In this document: piece after piece, positions 7,978 to 15,623 of the stretch
How positions within the stretch are numbered: position 1 is the first letter of the stretch
Layout of the letters: each line of letters starts with the position of its first letter
Source: Thermoanaerobaculaceae bacterium
GTDB lineage: Bacteria; Acidobacteriota; Thermoanaerobaculia; Thermoanaerobaculales; Thermoanaerobaculaceae
Assembly (NCBI GenBank): GCA_025456225.1
Contig: JALOLB010000017.1
Span: forward strand, 1 to 39,765
Reading direction: 5' to 3'
Length of the DNA stretch: 39,765 bases
Program-made: the position numbers and the translations under genes
The notes under the pieces: model-generated
What the model saw: the letters and a program-made list of their open reading frames with translations, nothing else
The model's database searches: none
What the model was told of the DNA's origin: nothing

Positions 7978-9084
7978 TCACAGCAGCTTCATGATGCGGT
8001 CGGCGAGGCCGGACTCGGACAGCACGACCTCCAGCTTCGCCTTCTCCGCCACCTTCTCCAGGACCTCCAGCTCCTTCAGCCGCATCAGGGTCGGGTTCGA
8101 CTCCAGGATGCGCGCGGTGTTGAGCTGGGAGCGCATGGCCGCGGTCTCCTCGCGCCGGGTGATGAGCGCGGCCTCGGCTGCCTTGCGTGCCTCGGTGACA
8201 CGGTTCAGCAGGTCCTTCATCTCGCCCGGCAGGATGATGTCGCGGATGCCGACGCCGTCCACCCGCAGGCCGAGCGCCTGGACACGCTCGCGGACCAGAC
8301 CCACGAGCTGGGCCGCCACGCCCTCGCGGTCGGCCAGCAGGGAGTCCAGCTCGCGGGTGCCGATGACCTCGCGCAGGGCGAGCTGCGCCTGGCGGTACAG
8401 CGCCTGCACGTGGTCGTCCACCTGCGACGCGGCGGCCACCGGGTCGACCACCCGGAAGGTCACGACGGCGTTCAGCCGCAGGGTGACCTTGTCGGCGGTC
8501 ATGATCTCCTGACCGGCGACGTCAGCCACCTGCTCGCGCAGGTCGATGTGGCCGACCCTGACCTTGCCGGCGTCCCGCCAGAAAGCGTAGGCGCCCGGGC
8601 GCAGGGTGTCCCACAGGCGGCCGTCCACGTACAGCAGGCCGATGCGGCCCTCGTCGACGGTCACGGCCTCGAGGCACGATGCCACGCCCGGCTGGGCCAG
8701 GATCATGGACAGGGCCTCGTGCTCGAAGCGCACCGCCCGGGCGTCCATGACCTCCACCTTGACCTCGTGGAAGACCGTCCACAGCACGTTGAGGCCCGGC
8801 TTGCAGATGCCCGCGAAGCGGCCGTCCACCCACACCAGCGCCCGCTCGTGCTGCTTGAGGTCCACCACCTGCGCCTCGGCGCCGAGGGCGCCGGAGCGGG
8901 CAATCACCTCGAGGTCGGCGTGCTGCAGGAACACCTGGCGCACCGACACCACGTCCACCCGCACCTTCCACAGCGGGTCGACCAGGATGTGACGACCCGG
9001 GCGCAGCACGCCCACGAACTCGCGGTCGCGGAAGTACAGGCCGCGCTCCTGCGCGCGGATCTTGATCAGTCGAACTCGTGCCAT
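7978..9084 (-). CDS. Slipin-type SPFH/band-7 protein
   Basis: 368 residues from ATG 9084, with GGGAGGTG about 5 nt upstream; the open frame further upstream runs through the tRNA-like sequence and is not coding. The SPFH domain lies at about 185-305 (ADKVTLRLNAVVTFRVVDPV, then ALYRQAQLALREVIGTRELD, then DGVGIRDIILPGEMKDLL). A helical, coiled-coil-prone tail follows, rich in E, A and R. Before the SPFH domain are three related segments of about 70 residues (RGLYFRDREFVGVLRPGRH; RALVWVDGRFAGICKPGLN; IGLLYVDGRLWDTLRPGAY), so the N-terminal half looks like an internal triplication. No N-terminal membrane helix is visible, unlike classical slipins. SPFH proteins organise membrane microdomains or protease partners; no partner is encoded next to it. 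Confidence 0.9.
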   Translation of the reverse strand: MARVRLIKIRAQERGLYFRDREFVGVLRPGRHILVDPLWKVRVDVVSVRQVFLQHADLEVIARSGALGAEAQVVDLKQHERALVWVDGRFAGICKPGLNVLWTVFHEVKVEVMDARAVRFEHEALSMILAQPGVASCLEAVTVDEGRIGLLYVDGRLWDTLRPGAYAFWRDAGKVRVGHIDLREQVADVAGQEIMTADKVTLRLNAVVTFRVVDPVAAASQVDDHVQALYRQAQLALREVIGTRELDSLLADREGVAAQLVGLVRERVQALGLRVDGVGIRDIILPGEMKDLLNRVTEARKAAEAALITRREETAAMRSQLNTARILESNPTLMRLKELEVLEKVAEKAKLEVVLSESGLADRIMKLL

Positions 9085-9370
9085 CGTCCACCTCCCTGCC
9101 GATCGATGCCGGACCTCCGGGGAGCGGAGCGTCAGCCCCCGCCACACCTCCGACGCGGAGCCACGCCCGGTCCGCCACCGGCCAGGCTCTTCTTCGCCAC
9201 GGCCACCGCCCGACCTCCCGGTGACGAAGGAGCGACCCGCCTGCCTGACGGCCCTGTCGGCGCGCTGCAAAGCGCCATCGCGTGCTGCCGGTCGCAGCGG
9301 CGAGCCGCCGCGCCGGCCGGTGGGGGAGCCTCCGCTCCCCGGAGACCGAACGGATGCAACCACTCGAGTG
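9085..9370. other. Gap between slipin gene and tRNA-like sequence
   Basis: No gene seen. The only structure noticed is a GC-only hairpin at 9323-9340 (GGGGAGC/GCTCCCC, 4-nt loop) without a T-run. A slipin promoter could not be recognised. Confidence 0.5.
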
Positions 9371-9441
9371 CTGTGGGGCGGGAGTCGAACCCGCGACATT
9401 GAGCTTCCAAGGCTCATGCTCTACCAGTGAGCTACCCTTGC
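9371..9441 (-). tRNA. Degenerate tRNA-like sequence, anticodon UGG; probable tRNA pseudogene
   Basis: The minus strand reads as a cloverleaf of 71 nt: D arm GCTC-ACTGGTA-GAGC, anticodon arm TGAGC-CTTGGAA-GCTCA, T arm GCGGG-TTCGACT-CCCGC, all stems perfect. The loop places TGG at the anticodon (plus 9409-9407), which would be proline. Position 37 is A, where proline tRNAs normally have G, and the D and anticodon arms look like tRNA-Gly(UCC) apart from two central bases. The acceptor stem fails: 5' GCAAGGG faces 3' CCCACAG, so only three pairs form, and no CCA is encoded. A scanner may call it tRNA-Pro; I read it as a decayed or recombined tRNA, but a functional odd tRNA cannot be excluded. Confidence 0.6.
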
Positions 9442-9616
9442 GGTTCTGATCCGCCGTGTCGAAGCCGTGCGCGGAACGCCCGTGCCCGACCCGGGTGGGC
9501 GCCGCCGGCCGGCATGATCAGCTTCGTCTGATGCCTCCTTTCCAGGCATCGTCCAGGGCCGCTCGCCCCGCCCCCGCCGGCCCGTGCGGTCCTTCCGCTC
9601 TCCGGACCGGCGGGGG

Positions 9617-9648
9617 AAAAAGAAATCCGGGGGCCGAAGCCCCCGGAT
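9617..9648 (-). terminator. Rho-independent terminator of the small RNA
   Basis: On the minus strand a perfect 10-bp stem, ATCCGGGGGC with GCCCCCGGAT around a TTCG loop, is followed by TTTCTTTTT. TTCG is the most stable tetraloop type, and this is the clearest terminator in the window. Confidence 0.85.
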
Positions 9649-9826
9649 CGAGAAGACATCGCATGTCCTCGACGCTATGGGGGCGAGCCAAGCCAGTCGT
9701 TGCCCTGTCCGAGGCACGGCCGCTCGAAACGGCTGCCGCCGCCGAATGCCGTCCTCGTACCGGGCGAATGTTGTGTTGACGCCGTGCTCCTCACCAAGCC
9801 TCCCAACGACCTCTGCGCAGAGGAAG
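9617..9826 (-). ncRNA. Candidate structured small RNA, 6S-like in size and shape
   Basis: About 210 nt bounded by a consensus promoter upstream and an intrinsic terminator downstream, on the minus strand, with no protein frame of its own. From the 5' end the RNA can form: a 14-nt palindrome CCTCTGCGCAGAGG; a long hairpin closed by GTCGTTG/CAACGAC, then an internal bubble of about 10-12 nt per side, then GCACGGC/GCCGTGC; a 10-bp hairpin TCGAG-GACAT/ATGTC-TT-CTCGA; then the terminator. A long stem broken by a large bubble is the hallmark of 6S RNA, which mimics open promoter DNA. No SRP, tmRNA, RNase P or known riboswitch core was recognised. A leader or attenuator of the genes further down (tRNA-like sequence, slipin) is the other option. 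Confidence 0.55.
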
Positions 9827-9831
9827 CGGGG

Positions 9832-9860
9832 ACCCTACACCCGGCAGGGTCGGCTGTCAA
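9832..9860 (-). promoter_or_regulatory. Consensus promoter of the small RNA
   Basis: TTGACA (9860-9855), 17 nt, TAGGGT (9837-9832) on the minus strand. Transcription would begin near 9825. A perfect -35 box with ideal spacing suggests strong constitutive expression. A weaker plus-strand pair (TTCTCA 9922, TACATT 9945, 17 nt apart) faces the protease gene. Confidence 0.65.
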
Positions 9861-9967
9861 GCCCCGCATGTCGGGTGCGGCAGTGCTCGGTGCGGAAGTC
9901 CTGCCAGGTGACGACGGTTACTTCTCACGGCGGGCCGGCGGGTCTACATTGTGGAAGGGGGTTTGTG

Positions 9968-12900
9968 GTGCCGCAGCGCAGGTGGGTTCTCGGGCTGGCG
10001 ACGGCCATGGCGGCGTGTGTGGCCATGAGCGTGAGCGGCGCGTCGATTGCCCCGCCGCGGCACCTGGGTGAGCTGGCGCGGCGCGCCGACGTCGTGGTGC
10101 TGGCGCGGGCCGGGGCCAGCCAGGCGAGCCGTCGTGGGTCGCTCATCTTCACCACCACCCGTTTCGAGCCGCTCGACGTGTTGGCGGCGCCGGAGCCGCT
10201 GACCGACCGGCTCGAGGTCGAGACACCGGGCGGTGAGATCGGGGACGAGGGGTGGATGGTCGCCGGTTCGCCACGGTTCCAGGCGGGTGGCGTCTACCTG
10301 CTCTTCCTGAGCGCCAGGCGAGAAGGCTCGTGGCAGACGACCATGCTCAGCTATGGCGTGCTGCAACGGACGAGCGGCCGCTCGGGCCGCGCGCTCCTGG
10401 TGCCGCTCGGGGAGCAGGCCGGCCTCGACGCGATCGCGAGGCCCGACGGCATCGTGCCGGAGCTGCCTGCGCCCTACCGGGAGACTGAGCTCCTGGCCCA
10501 TCTACGCGGCGTGCTGCGGGGGACCACGGGCTGGAGTGCCCGCGACGTGTTGGCGCCGCTCGAGGAGATCCCCATGGTGGCGCAGGCCCCGCCCTCGGGC
10601 TGCACCTATCTCTCGCCCTACCCGATTCGCTGGCCGTTCAACACCTCGAGCTCGCCAGGTACGGTGCGGTTCAAGGCCGAGGCCACTGGAGACCTCTCGC
10701 GTGGGGGCGGAGGGTTCACCGAGGTCCAGGGGGCGATCGCCGACTGGGACGGGGTCCCCAGCTCGAGCCTCCAGATGGCGTACGGTGGCACCGAGAGCTA
10801 CAACGTGGCCTGCACCGCGGGCGACTGGGATCCCGTGGCCTATGGGAAGAACATCGTGGTCTTCAACGACCCGTGCAGCGACATGACGGACCTCAGCGGC
10901 TGCGCCGGGGTCCTCGGGTTCGGCGGTCCCTACTACAACGGCAGCCACACCTTCGACGGGTCGAGCTGGCGCACCATCGTCAGCGCCTTCATCATCCTCA
11001 ACAACGGCCTGACCACGAGCTGCTACCCGTCCACGACCTACAAGCTGATCATCGAGCACGAGATGGGCCATGACCTCGGCTTCGACCACTTCCCCTGGAC
11101 CGATGCCCTGATGTACGAGTGGTGCTGCAACTCCCTCAGCGCCAACGACCGGATGTGCGCCCAGTACACGTACCCCTCGACGGGCTCGACCCCCACGCCC
11201 ACCCGCACCGCCACCTCCTCGCCGGGCCCCACCCCTTCTGCCACAGCGACTCGCACCCGCACCGCCACCTTCACACCGTCGCCGACCGCGACCCGAACCT
11301 TCACTCCGGGCGCCACGGCGACCGCGACGCCGACGCCCACCGCCACCCGGACGCCGACCCCGGTGATCACCCCGACGCCGACCCGCACGCCGGTCCACAC
11401 GCCGACCCGCACGCCCACCGTGACGGTGCCGGTGGCGTCGTTTGAGTACGCGCCGGCCGGCCCTCTGGTGGGTCGCAGCGTGCAGTTCACCGACACTTCG
11501 AGTGGGGCGACGAGCTGGCTGTGGAGCTTCGGGGACGGGTGGTCTTCGAACCTGCAGCACCCGACCCACGCCTACGCCCGCGCCGGCTCGTTCACCGTCG
11601 AGCTGGCGGCGACCAACGCGGGCGGCACCTCGCGCGCCAGCCGGGCAGTGACAGTGCGCGAGGCGGAGGAGCCGCGCACCGTCGCGGTGGTCGCCCACCT
11701 GGCTGGGGTAGGTGGCACGCCCTGGCGCTCCGACGTCGCCCTGGCCAACCCCTCCGACGCGGCGCTCGGGCTGCAGCTCGTGTTCACGGCCTCGGGATCC
11801 CTGACATCCCTGACCCGCGACCTGACCCTGCAGCCGCGCGAGAGCCGGTTGCTGGCGGACCTCGTGGCGACGCTCTTCGGGGCCGGCGACACGCGGGGAG
11901 GGCTGCGCGTTGTGCCGCCCCAGGAAGGCCCGGCACCGGCCGTGTCGGCGCGGACCTACGCCGTCGAGGCGAGCGGCAACCTGGGGCAGGGTGTGCCCGG
12001 TCTCGTGGCGCCGGCGGCGGGCATGTACTACGTCCCGGGACTGTACTCCGACAGCTCCTACCGGACCAACGTGGGGGTGACGGCCGACACCCTGGGGGTC
12101 TGGGCCAACATCCGGCTCTACCGCGGGACGACGGGGCAGGTCGGCAGCACGACGAGGGGGATCAGCCCCCGCGACCAGCAGCAGTGGTCGCTGGACGCGC
12201 TGTTCGGGGGCCAGGCCCAGCCGGGCGTACCCATGACCGTCGGCTTCGCCCTCGACCAGGCCGCCATGCCCTACGCCTCCCTGGTGGATCAGGCGTCGCG
12301 GGACTCGGTGTTCCTCATCGGTGACGCGCCGGCCGAGGAGTGGCTGGTGCCGGTGGTGGCCCACAACCCGGGGCTGGAGGGGACGTTCTGGCGCACCGAC
12401 GTGGGCGCGTTCAACCCGGGTTCCACCGCGATCACGGTGAACCTGGAGTACCTCCCCCAGGGTCTCGACAACTCGGAGGGAGGGCTCGTCTCGGCTCCGG
12501 TGATGCTGCAGCCCTACACCACCCTGGTGGTGGGCGACGTGGCGGGCTCGCTCTTCGGTGTGACCAACGGCAAGGGGGCGCTGCTCGTGAGCTCGACGAG
12601 TCCCCTGGTTGTGAGCTCCCGCACCTACACCAACCGCAGTGGGGGCGGCACCTACGGCCACGGTGGCCCGCCGGTGCAGCCCCGGGCGCTGGTCGCCACC
12701 CCGCGCACCATCGCCGGGGTGCGGCAGACCGACGGCTACCGCAGCAATGTCGGCCTGGTCACCGGCAGCCGCGGCGTGACCGTGACGCTGCGCCTGCGCG
12801 GGGACGACGGCGCCGTGCTCGGCACCCGCTCGGGCCTCCACGTGCCACCGCGCAGCCTGGTGCAGCTCGGCCTGACCGCACTCTTCCCGGGTGTGCCCCT

Positions 12901-13009
12901 GCCCGACCCGGTCGGGGCGATCGACCTGCTCCCGGACGGTCCGCTGCTCGCCTACCTCTCGGTCGTGGATGGGTCGAGCCAGGACCCGGTGCTCGTCCTC
13001 GCACCGTGA
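9968..13009 (+). CDS. Secreted metzincin metalloprotease with PKD domain and tandem C-terminal modules
   Basis: 1013 residues from GTG 9968, chosen for GGAAGGGG 7 nt upstream and the signal peptide it opens (WVLGLATAMAACVAMSVSGA); GTG 9965 is possible, and the frame further upstream crosses the small-RNA locus. Residues 364-374 are HEMGHDLGFDH, the metzincin zinc motif HExxHxxGxxH, followed by a Met-turn-like ALMYEW, so it should be a matrixin-like protease. Then come a Thr-Pro linker (about 405-488), a PKD domain (about 488-561, with SWLWSFGDG), and two copies of a roughly 215-residue module (about 570-785 and 790-1013) marked by VPVVAHNPGLEGTFWRTDVG, SRTYT, YRTNVG and YASLVD. The module recurs in the protein at 20156. 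It probably acts outside the cell or at its surface; the substrate is unknown. Confidence 0.92.
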   Translation: MPQRRWVLGLATAMAACVAMSVSGASIAPPRHLGELARRADVVVLARAGASQASRRGSLIFTTTRFEPLDVLAAPEPLTDRLEVETPGGEIGDEGWMVAGSPRFQAGGVYLLFLSARREGSWQTTMLSYGVLQRTSGRSGRALLVPLGEQAGLDAIARPDGIVPELPAPYRETELLAHLRGVLRGTTGWSARDVLAPLEEIPMVAQAPPSGCTYLSPYPIRWPFNTSSSPGTVRFKAEATGDLSRGGGGFTEVQGAIADWDGVPSSSLQMAYGGTESYNVACTAGDWDPVAYGKNIVVFNDPCSDMTDLSGCAGVLGFGGPYYNGSHTFDGSSWRTIVSAFIILNNGLTTSCYPSTTYKLIIEHEMGHDLGFDHFPWTDALMYEWCCNSLSANDRMCAQYTYPSTGSTPTPTRTATSSPGPTPSATATRTRTATFTPSPTATRTFTPGATATATPTPTATRTPTPVITPTPTRTPVHTPTRTPTVTVPVASFEYAPAGPLVGRSVQFTDTSSGATSWLWSFGDGWSSNLQHPTHAYARAGSFTVELAATNAGGTSRASRAVTVREAEEPRTVAVVAHLAGVGGTPWRSDVALANPSDAALGLQLVFTASGSLTSLTRDLTLQPRESRLLADLVATLFGAGDTRGGLRVVPPQEGPAPAVSARTYAVEASGNLGQGVPGLVAPAAGMYYVPGLYSDSSYRTNVGVTADTLGVWANIRLYRGTTGQVGSTTRGISPRDQQQWSLDALFGGQAQPGVPMTVGFALDQAAMPYASLVDQASRDSVFLIGDAPAEEWLVPVVAHNPGLEGTFWRTDVGAFNPGSTAITVNLEYLPQGLDNSEGGLVSAPVMLQPYTTLVVGDVAGSLFGVTNGKGALLVSSTSPLVVSSRTYTNRSGGGTYGHGGPPVQPRALVATPRTIAGVRQTDGYRSNVGLVTGSRGVTVTLRLRGDDGAVLGTRSGLHVPPRSLVQLGLTALFPGVPLPDPVGAIDLLPDGPLLAYLSVVDGSSQDPVLVLAP

Positions 13010-13014
13010 AGACA

Positions 13015-13183
13015 GGCCTCAGACCTCAGGCCTCAGACCTCAGGAAAGACAGGCCTCAGACCTCAGGCCTCAGGGAAGACAGGCCTCAGGCCTCAGACCT
13101 CAGGAAAGACTGACCTCAGGCCTCAGACCTCAGGCACTGCAAGACAAGACTGAGGGGGGTGGGGGAGCTGAGGCCTGAGGCCG
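13015..13183. repeat. CCTCAGG heptamer array with inverted end
   Basis: Runs of GCCTCAG/ACCTCAG heptamers are separated by 7-nt spacers such as GAAAGAC, then a core (13133-13166, beginning GGCACTGCAAGACAAGAC) and an inverted stretch CTGAGGCCTGAGGC. Much of the array can fold back on itself. The same core in the opposite orientation lies at 16641-16674, so the two copies bracket the four genes between. Confidence 0.9.
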
Positions 13184-13296
13184 GGTGGCTGGGTGGGTGG
13201 AGAACCTGAGGCCTTTCTTGGGTGTGGGTGGTATCGTTGAGCCCGGCTCCAACAGCAGGCGCACACACCGGGTGGGGTGGGGGACAGGGGGACACG

Positions 13297-14208
13297 ATGG
13301 TCAAGAAGGGCAAGCAGGCGGACACAACGAGCGAGCAGGCGAAGGCCAACCACGAGGCGCGCCTGGCCGAGGCCGGGGACTTTCCCCTCGAGGAGAAGGG
13401 CTCCCGCGTCGACAAGCGGTTCTTCGAGAAGGAGCTGCGGAAGCTGCAGTTCGAGCTCGTGAAGTGGCAGTACTGGGTGAAGGAGCAGGGGCTCCGGGTG
13501 ATGATTGTCTTCGAGGGCCGCGACGCGGCCGGCAAGGGCGGCCTCATCAAGCGCATCACCGAGTCATTGAACCCCCGCGGCCTGCGCCTCGTCGCCCTCG
13601 GCACCCCGTCCGACGTGGAGGCCACCCAGTGGTACTTCCAGCGCTATGTGCGGCACCTGCCGTCAGCGGGGGAGATCGTGATCTTCGACCGCTCCTGGTA
13701 CAACCGCGCCGGCGTGGAGCGGGTCATGGGGTTCTGCTCCGACCGGGAGTACTGGGAGTTCCTCCACTCCTGCCCGGAGTTCGAGCGCATGCTCGTGCGC
13801 TCGGGGATCATCCTGGTCAAGTACTGGCTCTCGGTCTCCGACGCCGAGCAGGAGGTGCGATTCCAGAGCCGCTCCAAGGACCCGACGCGGCGGTGGAAGC
13901 TCTCCCCCATGGACCTCAAGTCGCGGGAGCGCTGGGTCGAGTACTCCAAGGCCAAGGACATGATGCTGCAGTACACGGACATCGAGGAGGCGCCCTGGTA
14001 CCAGCTCGAGTCCGACGACAAGCGCCTGGCGCGGCTCAACGGCATCCGCCACCTGCTGGGGCTGATCCCCTACAAGAACGTCATCCCGGGGCCGATCAAG
14101 CTGGCCCCCCGCGCCGCCCCGGACGAGCACTACGTGCGCCCGCCACGCCGCGTGGAGCACATCGTGCCCAACTACTTCGCCAAGAAGGTCAAGGCCAAGG
14201 AGAAGTAG
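13297..14208 (+). CDS. ppk2: Polyphosphate kinase 2 family protein
   Basis: 303 residues from ATG 13297, with AGGGGG upstream. The P-loop is EGRDAAGKGG (about residues 73-82), Walker B is FDRSWYNRAGVERVMG (about 129-144), and the lid carries RFQSRSKDPTRRWKLSPMDL; these are the conserved PPK2 motifs. The enzyme moves phosphate between polyphosphate and nucleotides, and this single-domain, roughly 300-residue form is a class I-like PPK2, usually favouring nucleotide phosphorylation from polyphosphate. The N-terminal 30 residues are charged and probably disordered. It starts a block of genes on the same strand, but the following genes are membrane and lipid genes, so a shared pathway is not implied. 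Class assignment needs a tree. Confidence 0.93.
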   Translation: MVKKGKQADTTSEQAKANHEARLAEAGDFPLEEKGSRVDKRFFEKELRKLQFELVKWQYWVKEQGLRVMIVFEGRDAAGKGGLIKRITESLNPRGLRLVALGTPSDVEATQWYFQRYVRHLPSAGEIVIFDRSWYNRAGVERVMGFCSDREYWEFLHSCPEFERMLVRSGIILVKYWLSVSDAEQEVRFQSRSKDPTRRWKLSPMDLKSRERWVEYSKAKDMMLQYTDIEEAPWYQLESDDKRLARLNGIRHLLGLIPYKNVIPGPIKLAPRAAPDEHYVRPPRRVEHIVPNYFAKKVKAKEK

Positions 14209-14214
14209 AGGCCC

Positions 14215-15000
14215 GTGCCGATCTTCCGAGTGGGCGGGACGGACGCGGCCGGCGAGCGTTTCGAGCGGCGGCGGTTCGAGGCGGCCGACGAGGCTTCCCT
14301 GCGCACCATGCTCGCCGGGCACGGCGTGAGCGTGGAGAGCGTGCGCCGCGTCGGGCTCACCCGCTGGCCGTTCGTGCGCCACGGGTGGCCCGTGCTGATC
14401 TGGCCGCTGCTGGCGTTCCTCGTGCTGGGGGCGTGCGCGCGGCTTGGGGTCACCGCCTTGGTGCTGTGGGCCGTGCACACCGAGCACCCGCTGTACGAGC
14501 AGTTGGCTCGCCAGGGGCGGCCGGGCGAGGCCGAGGTGAAGTCGGTTCGCACGGACAGGCAGGATCGTTCTTTCGAGTGGGGGTACGCCTTCGAAGCCAC
14601 CGACGGCCAGGTGGTCACGGGTGTGTTGCAGCGGGGGTTCGGGTCGATTCGCGAGCGCCGCTTCGACGTGTCGCTGGTCGGCAGCGAGCCGGCGGTGGGC
14701 CAGCGGTTCCCGGTGACGTTCCTGGGCGCCAGGCCCGCGGTGCACGTGCCGGGCCGGATGGACGCCGGCTCGATCGAGACGCTCGACGCGGCCGTGCGGA
14801 CCGTGCAGTGGCAGGGGGTGCTGGCGCTCGGCGTGGCGCTGGCCTCGATCTGGGGCGTGCGCAACATCCTGCTGCGCCTGGGCTCGAACTATTGGCTCGA
14901 CGACGACGGCACGGTCATCGAGTACGCCGGCCGCCGCCCGGTCACGCTGCGCCTGGACCTCGAACGGGACGCCGAGCCCGAGCCGGAGGACACCGGCTGA
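14215..15000 (+). CDS. Membrane protein with GspF-like N terminus and DUF3592-like middle
   Basis: 261 residues from GTG 14215, six bases after the ppk2 stop; the stop overlaps the next start (TGATG). Residues 1-45 (IFRVGGTDAAGERF, then ADEASLRTMLAGHGVSVESV) look like the N-terminal segment of GspF-family proteins. A membrane segment follows (VLIWPLLAFLVLGACARLGV, about 60-80). Then a beta-rich domain of about 90 residues (GEAEVKSVRTDRQDRSFEWG, then VGQRFPVTFLG) recalls DUF3592, and a second membrane segment lies near 205-220 (VLALGVALASIWGV). No catalytic motif was recognised. Its overlap with the YnbA-like gene suggests co-expression with the phospholipid genes. Confidence 0.8.
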   Translation: MPIFRVGGTDAAGERFERRRFEAADEASLRTMLAGHGVSVESVRRVGLTRWPFVRHGWPVLIWPLLAFLVLGACARLGVTALVLWAVHTEHPLYEQLARQGRPGEAEVKSVRTDRQDRSFEWGYAFEATDGQVVTGVLQRGFGSIRERRFDVSLVGSEPAVGQRFPVTFLGARPAVHVPGRMDAGSIETLDAAVRTVQWQGVLALGVALASIWGVRNILLRLGSNYWLDDDGTVIEYAGRRPVTLRLDLERDAEPEPEDTG

Positions 15001-15623
15001 TGCCGTCGGTCTACGACCTCAAGGCTCGGTTCCAGGCGCTGCTGCGGCCGCTGGTCGGCGGCCTGGCCCGGGCCGGCGTGCGGCCCAACCACATCACGGT
15101 CGGGGCGTTGGTCGGCTCGGTCGCGGTGGGCACCCTGGTCATCCTCGGACGGCAACGGCCGCTCGTGCTGCTGATCCTGCCGGCGTGGCTCTTCCTGCGC
15201 ATGGCGCTGAACGCGCTCGACGGCATGCTGGCCCGCGAGCACGCGATGGCCACGAGGCTGGGCGCGGTGCTCAACGAGATGGGCGACATCGTCTCGGACC
15301 TGTCGCTCTACCTGCCCCTGGCCGCGGTGCGGCCCGAGGCGGCGTGGTCGGCCGTGGCGTTCGCCCTCGGTGCGGTGCTGACCGAGACGAGCGGCATCCT
15401 CGCCCAGGCGCTGGGCGCGAGCCGCCGGTATGACGGCCCCATGGGCAAGAGCGACCGTGCCCTGGTGGTGGGTGCGCTGGGCGTGGCGGCGGTGGTCTGG
15501 CCGCCGAGCCTGGGCTGGTGGAGGTGGGTGCTGGCCGCGGCCGCGGCACTTGCCGTGCTGACCTGCCTCAACCGGCTGCGGGCCGGCCTGGGTGCGCTCC
15601 GGAGCCGGGAGGTGCCGTCGTGA
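15000..15623 (+). CDS. YnbA-like CDP-alcohol phosphatidyltransferase
   Basis: 207 residues, all-membrane, with start and stop both overlapping the neighbouring genes. The CDP-alcohol transferase motif DxxDGxxAR(x8)GxxxDxxxD is present as NALDGMLAREHAMATRLG followed by AVLNEMGD, so the first and third Asp are Asn. From memory, E. coli YnbA has the same NALDGMLARE start and Asn pattern, so the substitution looks like a clade feature rather than decay. Other shared segments are RPNHITVGAL and MGKSDRALVVG. The reaction should join a CDP-activated lipid to an alcohol at the inner membrane, but the alcohol is unknown. The partner is the CdsA paralogue at 15620, overlapping by 4 nt, as in the ynbAB pair. 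Confidence 0.85.
   Translation: MPSVYDLKARFQALLRPLVGGLARAGVRPNHITVGALVGSVAVGTLVILGRQRPLVLLILPAWLFLRMALNALDGMLAREHAMATRLGAVLNEMGDIVSDLSLYLPLAAVRPEAAWSAVAFALGAVLTETSGILAQALGASRRYDGPMGKSDRALVVGALGVAAVVWPPSLGWWRWVLAAAAALAVLTCLNRLRAGLGALRSREVPS

Noticed and set aside
7420-7981. Small Pro/Arg-rich frames in the palindromic repeats
   Set aside because: They exist on both strands because the unit length and GC content avoid stops; there are no start signals.
9088-9417. Upstream extension of the slipin frame
   Set aside because: It translates the tRNA-like sequence (the ESNPRH-type artefact) and lacks homology; the good ribosome site is before 9084.
9584-9967. Upstream extension of the protease frame
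   Set aside because: It crosses the small-RNA promoter and terminator and has no protein-like sequence; the signal peptide begins at 9968.
13015-13183. Possible CRISPR array
   Set aside because: Units are 7 bp, contiguous and degenerate, without unique spacers or cas genes; no CRISPR array was seen anywhere in the window.
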